Positions 54,015 to 62,445 of a stretch of 64,000 nucleotides of DNA are shown one piece after another. Where the stretch lies: contig JAFWOP010000001.1 of the NCBI GenBank assembly GCA_017545365.1, positions 66,530 through 130,529 on the forward strand, in the 5' to 3' direction. The stretch comes from Bacteroidales bacterium (GTDB lineage: Bacteria; Bacteroidota; Bacteroidia; Bacteroidales; P3). The notes below the pieces were generated by a model, which searched no databases, was not told the DNA's origin, and was given only the letters and a program-made list of their open reading frames with translations. How positions within the stretch are numbered: position 1 is the first letter of the stretch; each line of letters begins with the position of its first letter. Made by a program: the position numbers and the translations under genes.

Positions 54015-57005
54015 TTAGAAGTCAACCTGCAGGCCAACGATGAACTGGCGCGTAGAGGGGAAGTAGGTACGTGAGCCTTGGGCGCCTGGTGTCAGTCCGT
54101 TCACCTGATAGGTGGCTGGGTCGACGCCGCTGAACTTTGTCAGCGTGAGCAGGTTCTTGCCCGTGGCGTAGATGCGCACGCGGTCGAGGAAACGCCAGTC
54201 CTTCGGTTGGAATGTGTAGCCCAACGTCAGCATGTCGAGTTTCAGGTAGTCGCCACGCTCCAGGAAGTAGTCACACACCACGGGGTTGGCCGTGCCGGCA
54301 ATGGGGAAGTTCTTGGCATAGGCCTTCTGCAGGCGGTTGCCGGTGAAGTTGCGGGTTCCGTAATAGAAGTCGTGGATGTTGAAGATGTCGTAGAAGAAGG
54401 CTCCGCGGAAGAACAGGGCAAGGTCGAAATTCTTATAGCGGAAGTTGTGACTCGACGAGAGCGTGAACTTCGGCATACCGTTGCCCACCACGCGGCGGTC
54501 CTCATCGCTGGCCTGCGAGGCGCGGATGATGTCGCCATCCTTGTCGTAGACAAGCCATTCGCCCTCAGTAGTATGACCGGCATATTCCCACATATAGAAA
54601 TTACCGAGCGACTCGCCTTTCTGAATGCGCTGCAGGTTGTAGAAGGGATAGGGATCCTCGGTGCCGGCAACGTCGTAGAAGTCCTGGCCAACGTACTCTG
54701 AGTTGCTGAAGTCAACGAACTTGTTGCGCATGGTAGTACCGACGAGGCTGATGTCGTAGCCAAAGTCCTTGGTATTGACGGCGCGGAAGTTCAGGTCGAA
54801 CTCGAAACCGGTGTTCTTCATCGTACCCACGTTGACGAAGGTCTCGTCGAACAGATAGGGAGGCACGCTCACCTTATAGTTACCAAGCAGGTCTTGCTGG
54901 CGGCGGCTGAAGTAGTTAATGGAGCCGTACAGACGGTTCTTGAACAACGAGAAGTCGAGACCCACATTCCAGTTCTTACCCTTCTCCCACTTCAGGTCGG
55001 GATTGACATTCTTCGACGGGCCCCATACCTGGAAGTAGCGGCCGTTATAGAAATAGTAGCCGAATCCTGTCATCGTGTTCAGCGACAGATAGCTGCCGAA
55101 ATCCTGGTTGCCGGTGACACCATAGTCGGCACGCAGCTTCAGGTCGTTCACCCACTTGACGTCCTTCATGAACTTCTCCGACGAGATGCGCCAACCGGCT
55201 GAGACGGCAGGGAAGTTACCCCACTTGTTGTCGGCACCGAACTTCGACGAACCCTCGTGGCGCAGCGAAGCTGTGAAGAGGTAGCGACCATCGTAGTCAT
55301 AGCTGACGCGGCCGAAGAAGGCTATGAGCTTGGCATCGTTCTTATAACTGCCCATCAGCACCTCGCCTTCCTCCTTGGCATATTCACCCGAGCCCAGATT
55401 GTCGGAACCCAGACCGTCGTTGGGGAAGTCTTTGTTTTCGGCATTGAAGCCTGAGTAGCGGGAGTACTGGTAGCTGTAGCCTGCCATACCCTTCACGTTG
55501 TGAAGGCCGAAGCTGCCCATGTAGTTGGTGAGCCACTCGGCCACATACTGGCTCTCCTTCGCATAGGAGCGGCTGGCCTCACCGTCACGACCGTTGTTCA
55601 CGGCTTGCGTGCTTGTCGACGGCCGGAACCAACTGTTGTCGTTGCTGTACTGGTGGTCGGCAAACATCACCTGCGTGGTGAGCGTCTGGTTGCCCTTGTC
55701 GTTCTTGGCCAGCAGGGGCAGCAGGTTCAACTTCACGGTGCCATCCCAGTCGAGGAGCTTCGTGTCGGCGTGGTCTTTCTCCAGCTTCTGACGCTCCACG
55801 GGGTTACTGCCCACGACCTGACCTTGGAAGTTATAGTAGCGAACAGGGTCGTCGGGATCCATCAGTGGTGTGGTGGGATTGGCCTCGATGGCATCCTTGA
55901 ACACGCTCCAGTCGGCATTGTCGCGATAAATGACGCGCGGAGCCACGTTGGCCGTAATCGTGAGGAGTCCGTTCTTGGTGGTATGCATGATGGCAGCACG
56001 TGCACCATACTCCTCGCGCTTCGAACGCAAGTCGATGCCGTGGGCATTGCGGTAGTCGGCACTCACGCGGTAGTTACTCTTGTCGTTGCCGCCGCTTAGG
56101 GTGAGCGTGTGCTGCATTGTGGCACCGGTGCGGCTGGTCTTGTCGAGCCAGTCGATGTTGCCACCAAGGTCAACACCCGTGTCGCCCCAACCGAGGCGCA
56201 CGTCGCGAAACTCCTGGGCGTTCATCATCTTCAACTCCTTGTTGATGACGTCGAGCGACAGCTGGCCGCTGTAGGACGTATGCACCTGACCGTCCTTGCT
56301 GCCTTTCTTCGTGGTCACGACGATGACGCCGTTCGAACCGCGCGTACCATAGATAGCGGAGGCGGCACCGTCCTTCAGCACGTCGAAGGAAGCAATGTCG
56401 TTGGGGTTGATGTTGGTGAGGTTGCCACCAGGCACACCATCAATCACGATGAGCGGACCGAGGCCTGCCGAGCGCGAGCTGACGCCACGTATCTGGATGC
56501 TGGCCTGGTTGTTGGGGTCGCCGGCACCGGTATTGGTGATGGAGACACCTGCCACCTTGCCCTGAATCATCATCGAGGGGTCGAGTGAACTCACGGTCAG
56601 AAAGTCCTTCTCGCCCACGTGCGAGATAGCAGAGGTGAGCTCCTTCTTGTCCATCGTACCATAACCCACGACGACAACCTCGTTCAAGGTCTGGTCGTCT
56701 TCCTTTAGGGTGATTTCCAGCTGAGTGCGCCCGCCAACGGCTATCTCCTGCGTAGTAAATCCAATGTAGGAGACCACCAACGTGGCTTTCGAGGGAACGG
56801 TCAGCGAGAAGTTGCCGTCGATGTCGGTGACGGCCCCATTCGTGGTTCCCTTTTGCATTACAGAGGCACCGATGACGGTTTCGCCCGTCTCGTCCTTCAC
56901 AACGCCTTGCACCTTGATGTCTTGTGCAAGCAGGCCCAGTGGCATCAGCAGCGTCAGCAGGCTAAGCACCAGGCGTTCTTTCAGAAGTCGCTTCATTTTG
57001 TACAT
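54015..57005 (-). CDS. susC: SusC/RagA TonB-dependent transporter (starch-type operon)
   Basis: This 996-residue outer-membrane importer starts at 57005 (MYKMKRLL); MKRLL at 56996 is equally possible. A signal peptide ends at LLAQ. The regulatory-like domain (about 28-110) reads IKVQGVVKDETGETVIGASV. A TonB-box-like NEVVVVGYGT follows, then the plug with SIQIRGVSSRSAGLGPLIVI and FDVLKDGAASAIYGTRGSNG, and a barrel ending QFIVGLQVDF. It is the first gene of a five-gene operon and divergent from the susR-like gene 200 bp away. The symbol is assigned by operon analogy with the starch system. Confidence 0.95.
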   Translation of the reverse strand: MYKMKRLLKERLVLSLLTLLMPLGLLAQDIKVQGVVKDETGETVIGASVMQKGTTNGAVTDIDGNFSLTVPSKATLVVSYIGFTTQEIAVGGRTQLEITLKEDDQTLNEVVVVGYGTMDKKELTSAISHVGEKDFLTVSSLDPSMMIQGKVAGVSITNTGAGDPNNQASIQIRGVSSRSAGLGPLIVIDGVPGGNLTNINPNDIASFDVLKDGAASAIYGTRGSNGVIVVTTKKGSKDGQVHTSYSGQLSLDVINKELKMMNAQEFRDVRLGWGDTGVDLGGNIDWLDKTSRTGATMQHTLTLSGGNDKSNYRVSADYRNAHGIDLRSKREEYGARAAIMHTTKNGLLTITANVAPRVIYRDNADWSVFKDAIEANPTTPLMDPDDPVRYYNFQGQVVGSNPVERQKLEKDHADTKLLDWDGTVKLNLLPLLAKNDKGNQTLTTQVMFADHQYSNDNSWFRPSTSTQAVNNGRDGEASRSYAKESQYVAEWLTNYMGSFGLHNVKGMAGYSYQYSRYSGFNAENKDFPNDGLGSDNLGSGEYAKEEGEVLMGSYKNDAKLIAFFGRVSYDYDGRYLFTASLRHEGSSKFGADNKWGNFPAVSAGWRISSEKFMKDVKWVNDLKLRADYGVTGNQDFGSYLSLNTMTGFGYYFYNGRYFQVWGPSKNVNPDLKWEKGKNWNVGLDFSLFKNRLYGSINYFSRRQQDLLGNYKVSVPPYLFDETFVNVGTMKNTGFEFDLNFRAVNTKDFGYDISLVGTTMRNKFVDFSNSEYVGQDFYDVAGTEDPYPFYNLQRIQKGESLGNFYMWEYAGHTTEGEWLVYDKDGDIIRASQASDEDRRVVGNGMPKFTLSSSHNFRYKNFDLALFFRGAFFYDIFNIHDFYYGTRNFTGNRLQKAYAKNFPIAGTANPVVCDYFLERGDYLKLDMLTLGYTFQPKDWRFLDRVRIYATGKNLLTLTKFSGVDPATYQVNGLTPGAQGSRTYFPSTRQFIVGLQVDF

Positions 57006-57045
57006 GTTAATCGTTTTGTCGGGTTAGTTATCATTTTAACTGCTG

Positions 57046-57053
57046 CAAAGGTA
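57046..57053 (-). promoter_or_regulatory. -7 box of the susC operon
   Basis: TACCTTTG on the minus strand gives a leader of about 35-40 nt to the ATG at 57005. No TTTG is found at the -33 distance, consistent with a promoter that needs the divergent activator. Confidence 0.6.
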
Positions 57054-57174
57054 ATCATGATTTCACGTGGTTGTAGCTCATAGTAAATGTTTGGTAAATT
57101 GAGGAGAAACTAAATTAATCGTATCTCATTGGAAATCATTGATTTATAAATGTTGTTAAATATTCAGTAGTAAA

Positions 57175-57206
57175 TTTCCGAAAACCAACAATTATAATTA
57201 TCTTTG
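57175..57206 (+). promoter_or_regulatory. Promoter abutting the susR-like start codon
   Basis: TTTC (57175-57178), 20 nt and TATCTTTG (57199-57206) fit the consensus with one mismatch in the -33 element. Only CC separates the -7 box from the ATG at 57209, so the transcript would be leaderless. Confidence 0.6.
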
Positions 57207-57208
57207 CC

Positions 57209-58864
57209 ATGATGAAGACCCTATTACTCATATTTACCCTCTTCCTCCAGACAGGAATCGGTCGTGCCGACAACAGACAGTTGCTTCACGAACTAGATCA
57301 AGTGATTAGCGAAAAAGGCAACTACGTCGGTCAAAAGGAAGAAACGATTGCAGCCCTGAAGCAACAGTTGGCTGCAGAACGCGACAGCGACCGTATGATG
57401 AAACTCACGGAGGACATCTTCCGTGAATACAAAGTGTTTAAATTCGACTCGGCAATGGTGTATGCCAACCGCGGACTCGCCTTGGCACGGCAGCGGCGGG
57501 ATGTCAGCTACGTGGCGCAGTTCTCCATCTGCCGTTCTGAGATTCTTGCCATCGGCGGCCTCTATACCGAGGCGCTTAGCAATCTGGAGCAGGTGGACAC
57601 GACAGCACTGAGCCGACAGCAGTTGTTCTTCTATCATCAGGCACGCTTCAATATTTATCTGTATTGGGCCAACTATTGCAACGATCGCGAGTATGCTCCC
57701 CAATACATGGCGAACGCCTCCCATTTCCTTGCGCATGCCATCCGATACCTCAATCCCGGTGACGAATTCTACAATTACTTTCTGGGCGAGTATCACGTTT
57801 TCGTTGAACCCGACACCAAGAAGGCACGCCACTATTATGAAATGGCTTTCAAGGGTAGCAGCGAGCAGTCGCGAGTGCATGCCATGACATCGTTTGCACT
57901 GGCAGGCAACTATTTGGCATCAGGCGATCAGGACCGCTACGAGGAATATCTCATCAAGGCTGCGCTGAGCGACACGAAGTGCTGCACGATGGAGAACATG
58001 GCGCTTCAGACACTGGCCCTGCGTTTGTTTGAGAAAGGCAACGAGCATATCAAACGGGCAGAACAATACATCAACACGTCGATGGAAGATGCCAAGTTCT
58101 ACAACAACCGCCTGCGCATCCTTGAAATTTCTCGCATCATGCCACAGATCATGTCATCTTATCAGGACCGCGTGGAGCAGCAGAACCGCGGGCTGCGCTA
58201 CTCTGTTTTGTTCATCTCGTTGCTACTCATTGGTCTATTCATTACATCATACTTCATTCATCGGCAAAACCGGCAACTCTCGGCACGCCGACACGAATTG
58301 GCAATACTAAACGCCGAACTTGCCACACTCAATACGCAACTCTCACAAACCAATACACAGCTCTCCGATGCCAACACGCTGCTCTCCGACACCAACACGC
58401 GCCGCGAGAATTTAGCCAGCATCTATATCGACCTTTGTGCCAAGTACATCGACAAACTGGGGCGCTACCAGACGTTAGTGAAACGAAAGATTAAGGCCAA
58501 TCAGGCTCAGGAACTGCTGCAGACCATCTCTTCAACACGCATCTCCGAGGAGGATGCCGCTACGTTCCTGAACCGGTTCGACAAGGCTTTCCTGGAACTC
58601 TACCCGTCGTTCGTCGACGATTTCAACGCCCTGTTGCAGGAAGACGGCCGCATCCGGCTGAAAACGCCCAACACGCTAACCACCGAACTGCGCACGTTTG
58701 CCCTGATCCGCCTGGGCGTAAAGAATACCACAGACATTGCAGGCTTGCTCTTCCTCTCCACCCAGACAATTTATAATTGTCGCTCTACCACCAAAAGCAA
58801 AGCTATCAATAAAGACACCTTTGATGAGGATGTACAAAAACTGTGTACAGTTATTAGGAAATAG
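57209..58864 (+). CDS. susR: SusR-like membrane-spanning transcriptional activator (DUF6377)
   Basis: This 551-residue protein has the SusR layout. A signal sequence (1-20) precedes a periplasmic helical, TPR-like sensor region (about 25-320: FRYKVF-type helices, ALARQRRDVSYVAQF, GLYTEALSNLEQVD). One transmembrane helix follows (LRYSVLFISLLLIGLFITSY, about 329-350), then a cytoplasmic coiled coil with seven-residue repeats (LNTQLSQTNTQLSDANTLL). A C-terminal HTH-like region has FALIRLGVKNTTDIAGLLF and STQTIYNCRSTTKSKA. SusR senses maltooligosaccharides and activates the sus operon, and the divergent position next to susC fits that. The first ATG touches the -7 box, so translation may begin at Met1 or Met2 of a leaderless mRNA. 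Confidence 0.9.
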   Translation: MMKTLLLIFTLFLQTGIGRADNRQLLHELDQVISEKGNYVGQKEETIAALKQQLAAERDSDRMMKLTEDIFREYKVFKFDSAMVYANRGLALARQRRDVSYVAQFSICRSEILAIGGLYTEALSNLEQVDTTALSRQQLFFYHQARFNIYLYWANYCNDREYAPQYMANASHFLAHAIRYLNPGDEFYNYFLGEYHVFVEPDTKKARHYYEMAFKGSSEQSRVHAMTSFALAGNYLASGDQDRYEEYLIKAALSDTKCCTMENMALQTLALRLFEKGNEHIKRAEQYINTSMEDAKFYNNRLRILEISRIMPQIMSSYQDRVEQQNRGLRYSVLFISLLLIGLFITSYFIHRQNRQLSARRHELAILNAELATLNTQLSQTNTQLSDANTLLSDTNTRRENLASIYIDLCAKYIDKLGRYQTLVKRKIKANQAQELLQTISSTRISEEDAATFLNRFDKAFLELYPSFVDDFNALLQEDGRIRLKTPNTLTTELRTFALIRLGVKNTTDIAGLLFLSTQTIYNCRSTTKSKAINKDTFDEDVQKLCTVIRK

Positions 58865-58911
58865 TGTTTATGTTGAAAACACTGAAACAGCAAATATTTG
58901 CACAAAAAGTC

Positions 58912-58919
58912 TATCTTTG
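58912..58919 (+). promoter_or_regulatory. Isolated -7-like box, no gene assigned
   Basis: TATCTTTG lies between the susR-like stop and the tRNA fragment, with no TTTG at the right spacing and no convincing gene downstream. The 433-bp gap 58865-59297 otherwise holds the attachment site, an integrase promoter and short direct repeats. Confidence 0.25.
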
Positions 58920-59058
58920 CTACGCCATGCAATATCATTGCAATCGTAAAGATTGCAGGAAACTTCACATCATAACTTTTTTGTCACGAATTTCACCTGA
59001 ATTTCACCAAAAAGAAAAAGAGAGCCGCGAAATATTCGTAACTCCTTGATTTTCAATG

Positions 59059-59104
59059 TGGACCAGCCAGGGCTTGAACCTGGGACCTCCAGATTATGAG
59101 TCTG
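59059..59104 (-). other. 3' tRNA(CAU) fragment, probable attachment site
   Basis: Read on the minus strand, the segment has an anticodon loop CTCATAA, a variable loop, a T-arm CCAGGTTCAAGCCCTGG and the acceptor 3' strand CTGGTCC with discriminator A. It corresponds to the 3' half of a Met or Ile2 tRNA with CAU anticodon. Upstream of CAGA, tRNA similarity stops and AT-rich element DNA begins. A 3' fragment beside an integrase gene is the usual product of integration into a tRNA gene; the intact tRNA should lie at the other end of the element. Confidence 0.75.
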
Positions 59105-59176
59105 TTGAAATATAATTTTTCAGGGTTTTATAAAATTTTTCTTGCCTTTATAAGTTGTTGTCTCACAATTATTTTG

Positions 59177-59184
59177 TAACTTTG
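59177..59184 (+). promoter_or_regulatory. -7 box of the integrase gene
   Basis: TAACTTTG lies 114 bp upstream of the integrase ATG. The long leader contains three direct repeats. A Shine-Dalgarno-like AAAGGAG (59282-59288) sits 9 nt before the ATG, which is unusual for Bacteroidetes. Confidence 0.55.
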
Positions 59185-59227
59185 CAGCGCAAATATGAAA
59201 TTTTATAAAATCTCAAAAAATGTGCTT

Positions 59228-59260
59228 TGGTGTTCGCACGGTGTTCGCATGGTGTTCGCA
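59228..59260 (+). repeat. Three 11-bp direct repeats upstream of the integrase
   Basis: GGTGTTCGCA occurs three times at an 11-bp step, about one helical turn. Such repeats beside an attachment site are candidates for integrase arm-type or regulator binding. Confidence 0.7.
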
Positions 59261-59297
59261 AACTTAGCAACAGACCTCAAGAAAGGAGTAACAGATT

Positions 59298-60749
59298 ATG
59301 GCAACGAAAAGCGTAAAAACATCCATCAATTGCAATCCTGTAGATAACTGCTGGATAACCCTCGTTTTGGACAAACGCACAAATAAGCAGACTGACGAAT
59401 ACCCTATGGCTGTTTGTTTTACGATAGAAAGAAAACGATATTACCATAAACTTCCTGGTATGGCTTACCAGAAAGAGAAGTATTTTAATGAAGTGTGTAG
59501 TGTGACAAGTTCACGCAGTGCACTCATGGTTGTTTACAAGGAATGGCAGAAGATTCTTGAAGTTTACCGAGAGAAAATGGTGAAATTGAATAAGACACAG
59601 TCTCTCACAATAGACGTGATTCGAACCTACCTTACAGGCGAACAACTGAATGGAGAGGTTAGCATGTCATTTGTAGGGGTATGGGAGAGCATTATCCAGC
59701 GGATGAAGGCCGAAGGACGTGTTGGCACAGCGGAAAACTACCAGTGGGCCCTTAATTCATTCAACAAGATATTAGGAAAAGTGACTGGTTTCAAAGTCGA
59801 TAAGAATGTCATTGCAAAGTGGAACGATGGGATGAAGAACGGTGTGAAGATAGATGGTGTGTTGACTGGAAAAATTGCCGATGCCACTCGTGGCATGTAC
59901 CTTCGAACATGTCGTGTGGTATGGAATGAGTGCATCCGTCAAGGTTATCTGACAGAGGACAAATACCCCTTCTCCAACAAGGACAACACGCTCATCTCAA
60001 TTCCACGAGGTAAACGTCGCCAGCAATCATACCTTAGCATTGATGAAATGACGGAACTATATAAAGTCTTTGTTGAGAAACGCTACCCCGAAGGATGGGA
60101 TCCTGCTTATAAGAAACGTGCCCATGATTCTTTGGGCCTATTCCTGGCACAATATCTGTGCAATGGATTCAATCTTGCCGATGCAGGGCGTTTGACCTAC
60201 AACCGTACTTACTTCGCAGAAGGTGGTCGTGCTTTTGAGTTTATGCGAAAGAAAACATCGGCACGAAGTAACAACATGTCGGTGGTTATCGTTCCTATCA
60301 TAGAACCACTCAAAGTGATCCTTGATGAAATCGGTGCAAAACCAGAGAGAGATGCATACGTGTTCCCACAGATTTTTAATGGAGCCACAGATGAGACCTT
60401 GCGAAGGAAACTGACGGTACAAGTAAACTCCAACATCAAAGACCGCATGAACCGTATATGCAAAGAAGTACTTGGGTGGGATAAGGTGGTGTCTGGAACA
60501 TGGGCGCGTCATTCCTTTGCCACAAATTTGAAGTTGGCGGGCGTAGAGGAACTATACATTTCTGAAAGTATGGGGCACTCGCAAGGTAACGATGTCACCA
60601 GCGGCTATCAGGACATGTATCCTCTTGAAATCCGATTCCGAAACAACAACAAACTACTCAATATCGAAAAAGAGGAAGACCCCATCGACATCGATAGTCT
60701 ATCACCAGAACAGATGAAGGAGTTGCTAAAGAGAATGATGGGAAAATAG
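59298..60749 (+). CDS. Tyrosine recombinase / integrase of the mobile element
   Basis: This 483-residue site-specific recombinase has an N-terminal arm-binding region (about 1-110), a SAM-like core-binding domain (about 115-225: WESIIQRMKAEGRVGTAENY) and a C-terminal catalytic domain (about 240-450). Visible catalytic elements are GTWARHSFATNL (Arg II, with Thr in place of the usual His of HxxR), MGHSQG (His/Trp position) and a Tyr in TSGYQDMYP. The first conserved Arg appears missing: the region reads YLCNGFNLADAGRL, resembling Bacteroidetes conjugative-transposon integrases such as IntDOT that lack Arg I. It probably integrates the element into the tRNA(CAU) gene. Confidence 0.93.
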   Translation: MATKSVKTSINCNPVDNCWITLVLDKRTNKQTDEYPMAVCFTIERKRYYHKLPGMAYQKEKYFNEVCSVTSSRSALMVVYKEWQKILEVYREKMVKLNKTQSLTIDVIRTYLTGEQLNGEVSMSFVGVWESIIQRMKAEGRVGTAENYQWALNSFNKILGKVTGFKVDKNVIAKWNDGMKNGVKIDGVLTGKIADATRGMYLRTCRVVWNECIRQGYLTEDKYPFSNKDNTLISIPRGKRRQQSYLSIDEMTELYKVFVEKRYPEGWDPAYKKRAHDSLGLFLAQYLCNGFNLADAGRLTYNRTYFAEGGRAFEFMRKKTSARSNNMSVVIVPIIEPLKVILDEIGAKPERDAYVFPQIFNGATDETLRRKLTVQVNSNIKDRMNRICKEVLGWDKVVSGTWARHSFATNLKLAGVEELYISESMGHSQGNDVTSGYQDMYPLEIRFRNNNKLLNIEKEEDPIDIDSLSPEQMKELLKRMMGK

Positions 60750-60777
60750 CTTTTATTGCTGAAAATGATTGAAGATA

Positions 60778-62262
60778 ATGCAAAAAACAGAACTAATAAT
60801 TCAAATGGGTAAGATAATCCTTGCGAACGCAGAGGATTTACTTCCTAAGTATTTTGCAATTTATAATTATTTGGAAAATGAGGAGTGTTCTTTAGAGCAA
60901 CCTCAAAAAGAATTTTGCATGCAAACAGTATGCATACAAATGTTTGTAAACTATTTCTACTCTGTTTATTTGGTTTCTATGTCGGGTGCATTAAAGGCTA
61001 CAGATAGAAGGGAACAGCAGGCTCATCTCAAATATGTAAATTCCTACATAATAGAAGGCTATAAAGCCCTTTGGGGCTATAACAAGCCAGGAAGGAGTAT
61101 GTGGGGTAAATTTATTAAGAAGTATTGGTTAGTTAAAGAAGATAATGTTTTCGACAGTGATATTGAAGCCATTACAAATAGACTTAAAGAGTATGAAAGA
61201 AGTGCTCTCACCGATAAGGATGAGAGGGATTTGGCAATGCATTATCAAGTTGATAAGGGTAGTAATCCGCGAGAATTATTAAAACTTGAAGATATTACTA
61301 TTGAGAAAGAACTTGAGCGATATGAACAGTTCGGGATTATCTTTAGAATGATGGGGAATTGCATTACAGAGATACTGGATCATTACTTGGTTCAAAAGAA
61401 AAGGGACGAGTTGATGAAACTACATCCCATACTTCCGCCTCTGTTTCCTTTTGATCAATATGCGTGGGAAAGTAAATTAGCAGAAATGAATGTGGTAATG
61501 ACAAGGAATATTGCTTGTCAATCTAAAACCTTTGGCGATTGTAAAGAACAATTATTGAAATGGCCAAAAATTTTCAAGAAAATCCAGGCAGAATATAAGA
61601 TAGATTTATCTGATTGTTATGATATATTACCTACTTCAGAAGCCATGCTTGCTATTACGTATATGTCGTTAGATTTATGTAGTACACTTAAACTGTATTT
61701 CAACTCTTCACTTCCACTTGAGCGAGCTATTGCATTGTCAAGAATGAATATTATTTGCTATTCCATTATCGATAGAGTTTACGGCTATACTTCAAGGGTT
61801 GGCTCTTATTGGGAGAGATACCTAACAAAGCCATATGGAGAGGATAATCTTCCAAATGTTTTATTAGAGATAGGGCATGTTATGGAAACCTGTATAAATA
61901 CCAATCTTTACTCCAACGAAAAGCGATTGGTCTTTGTTCATTTGAAGAAAGAAAACTTTATACCTGCTATTAAGATGTTATATACACAAAATCCTTTAAA
62001 AGAGATTGAAAATAGTATAGCAATAGTTAAGGTGTTGCCTAAAATTCAAAGAGCAATAAAAGAAAGTTTGGCTCAGATTGATAAGAATATTAAGAACCGT
62101 AACGCAAAGAAGTATCAATGGGTAGATGGGTACATAGAGAAGTTTGCACCTTACAAAGACAGGTCCGGAATGAACACTATTTATCTATCTCTTCTCGAAT
62201 TGAAGAAAGGAAATGTATTAGAAGCCCTAGATATTGTTAAGAATTCAGAAATCGGTAAATAA
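60778..62262 (+). CDS. Unknown helical protein, mobile-element cargo
   Basis: The ATG at 60778 (MQKTELIIQMGKI) was chosen over an in-frame TTG at 60769. The protein has 494 residues, with no signal peptide or transmembrane segment. It appears almost wholly alpha-helical, with many Lys, Glu, Ile and Tyr residues. I do not recognise a domain. The AT content is much higher than in the chromosome to the left, and codons end in A or T, as in recently acquired DNA. It lies 28 bp after the integrase, probably co-transcribed, and is convergent with the relaxase gene. It could be accessory or defence cargo or an element maintenance factor, but nothing in the sequence decides this. Confidence 0.75.
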   Translation: MQKTELIIQMGKIILANAEDLLPKYFAIYNYLENEECSLEQPQKEFCMQTVCIQMFVNYFYSVYLVSMSGALKATDRREQQAHLKYVNSYIIEGYKALWGYNKPGRSMWGKFIKKYWLVKEDNVFDSDIEAITNRLKEYERSALTDKDERDLAMHYQVDKGSNPRELLKLEDITIEKELERYEQFGIIFRMMGNCITEILDHYLVQKKRDELMKLHPILPPLFPFDQYAWESKLAEMNVVMTRNIACQSKTFGDCKEQLLKWPKIFKKIQAEYKIDLSDCYDILPTSEAMLAITYMSLDLCSTLKLYFNSSLPLERAIALSRMNIICYSIIDRVYGYTSRVGSYWERYLTKPYGEDNLPNVLLEIGHVMETCINTNLYSNEKRLVFVHLKKENFIPAIKMLYTQNPLKEIENSIAIVKVLPKIQRAIKESLAQIDKNIKNRNAKKYQWVDGYIEKFAPYKDRSGMNTIYLSLLELKKGNVLEALDIVKNSEIGK

Positions 62263-62379
62263 CAATTGATACATTTGAAACAATTTGTGTAAACTATATT
62301 GAGATATTATTTGGCCTTGTTTTTTTATTGTAATTCTACTACAATCAACCCTACTTTCAATGCTGTTTTTCAAAGTTCT

Positions 62380-62437
62380 GCACACAAAAGCCCGAATGGT
62401 TACTTACAACAAGAGATTCATTAGGGCTTTTGTGTCG
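62380..62437. terminator. Bidirectional terminator between convergent genes
   Basis: ACACAAAAGCCC (62382-62393) pairs with GGGCTTTTGTGT (62424-62435), extended by AATG/CATT across a mismatch. It lies 9 bp past the relaxase stop and 120 bp past the unknown gene. Confidence 0.65.
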
Positions 62438-62445
62438 TTTTGAGA

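Noticed and set aside
59059..59104. Complete tRNA gene
   Set aside because: The D-arm and 5' acceptor strand are missing. Sequence upstream of the anticodon stem does not pair or resemble a tRNA.
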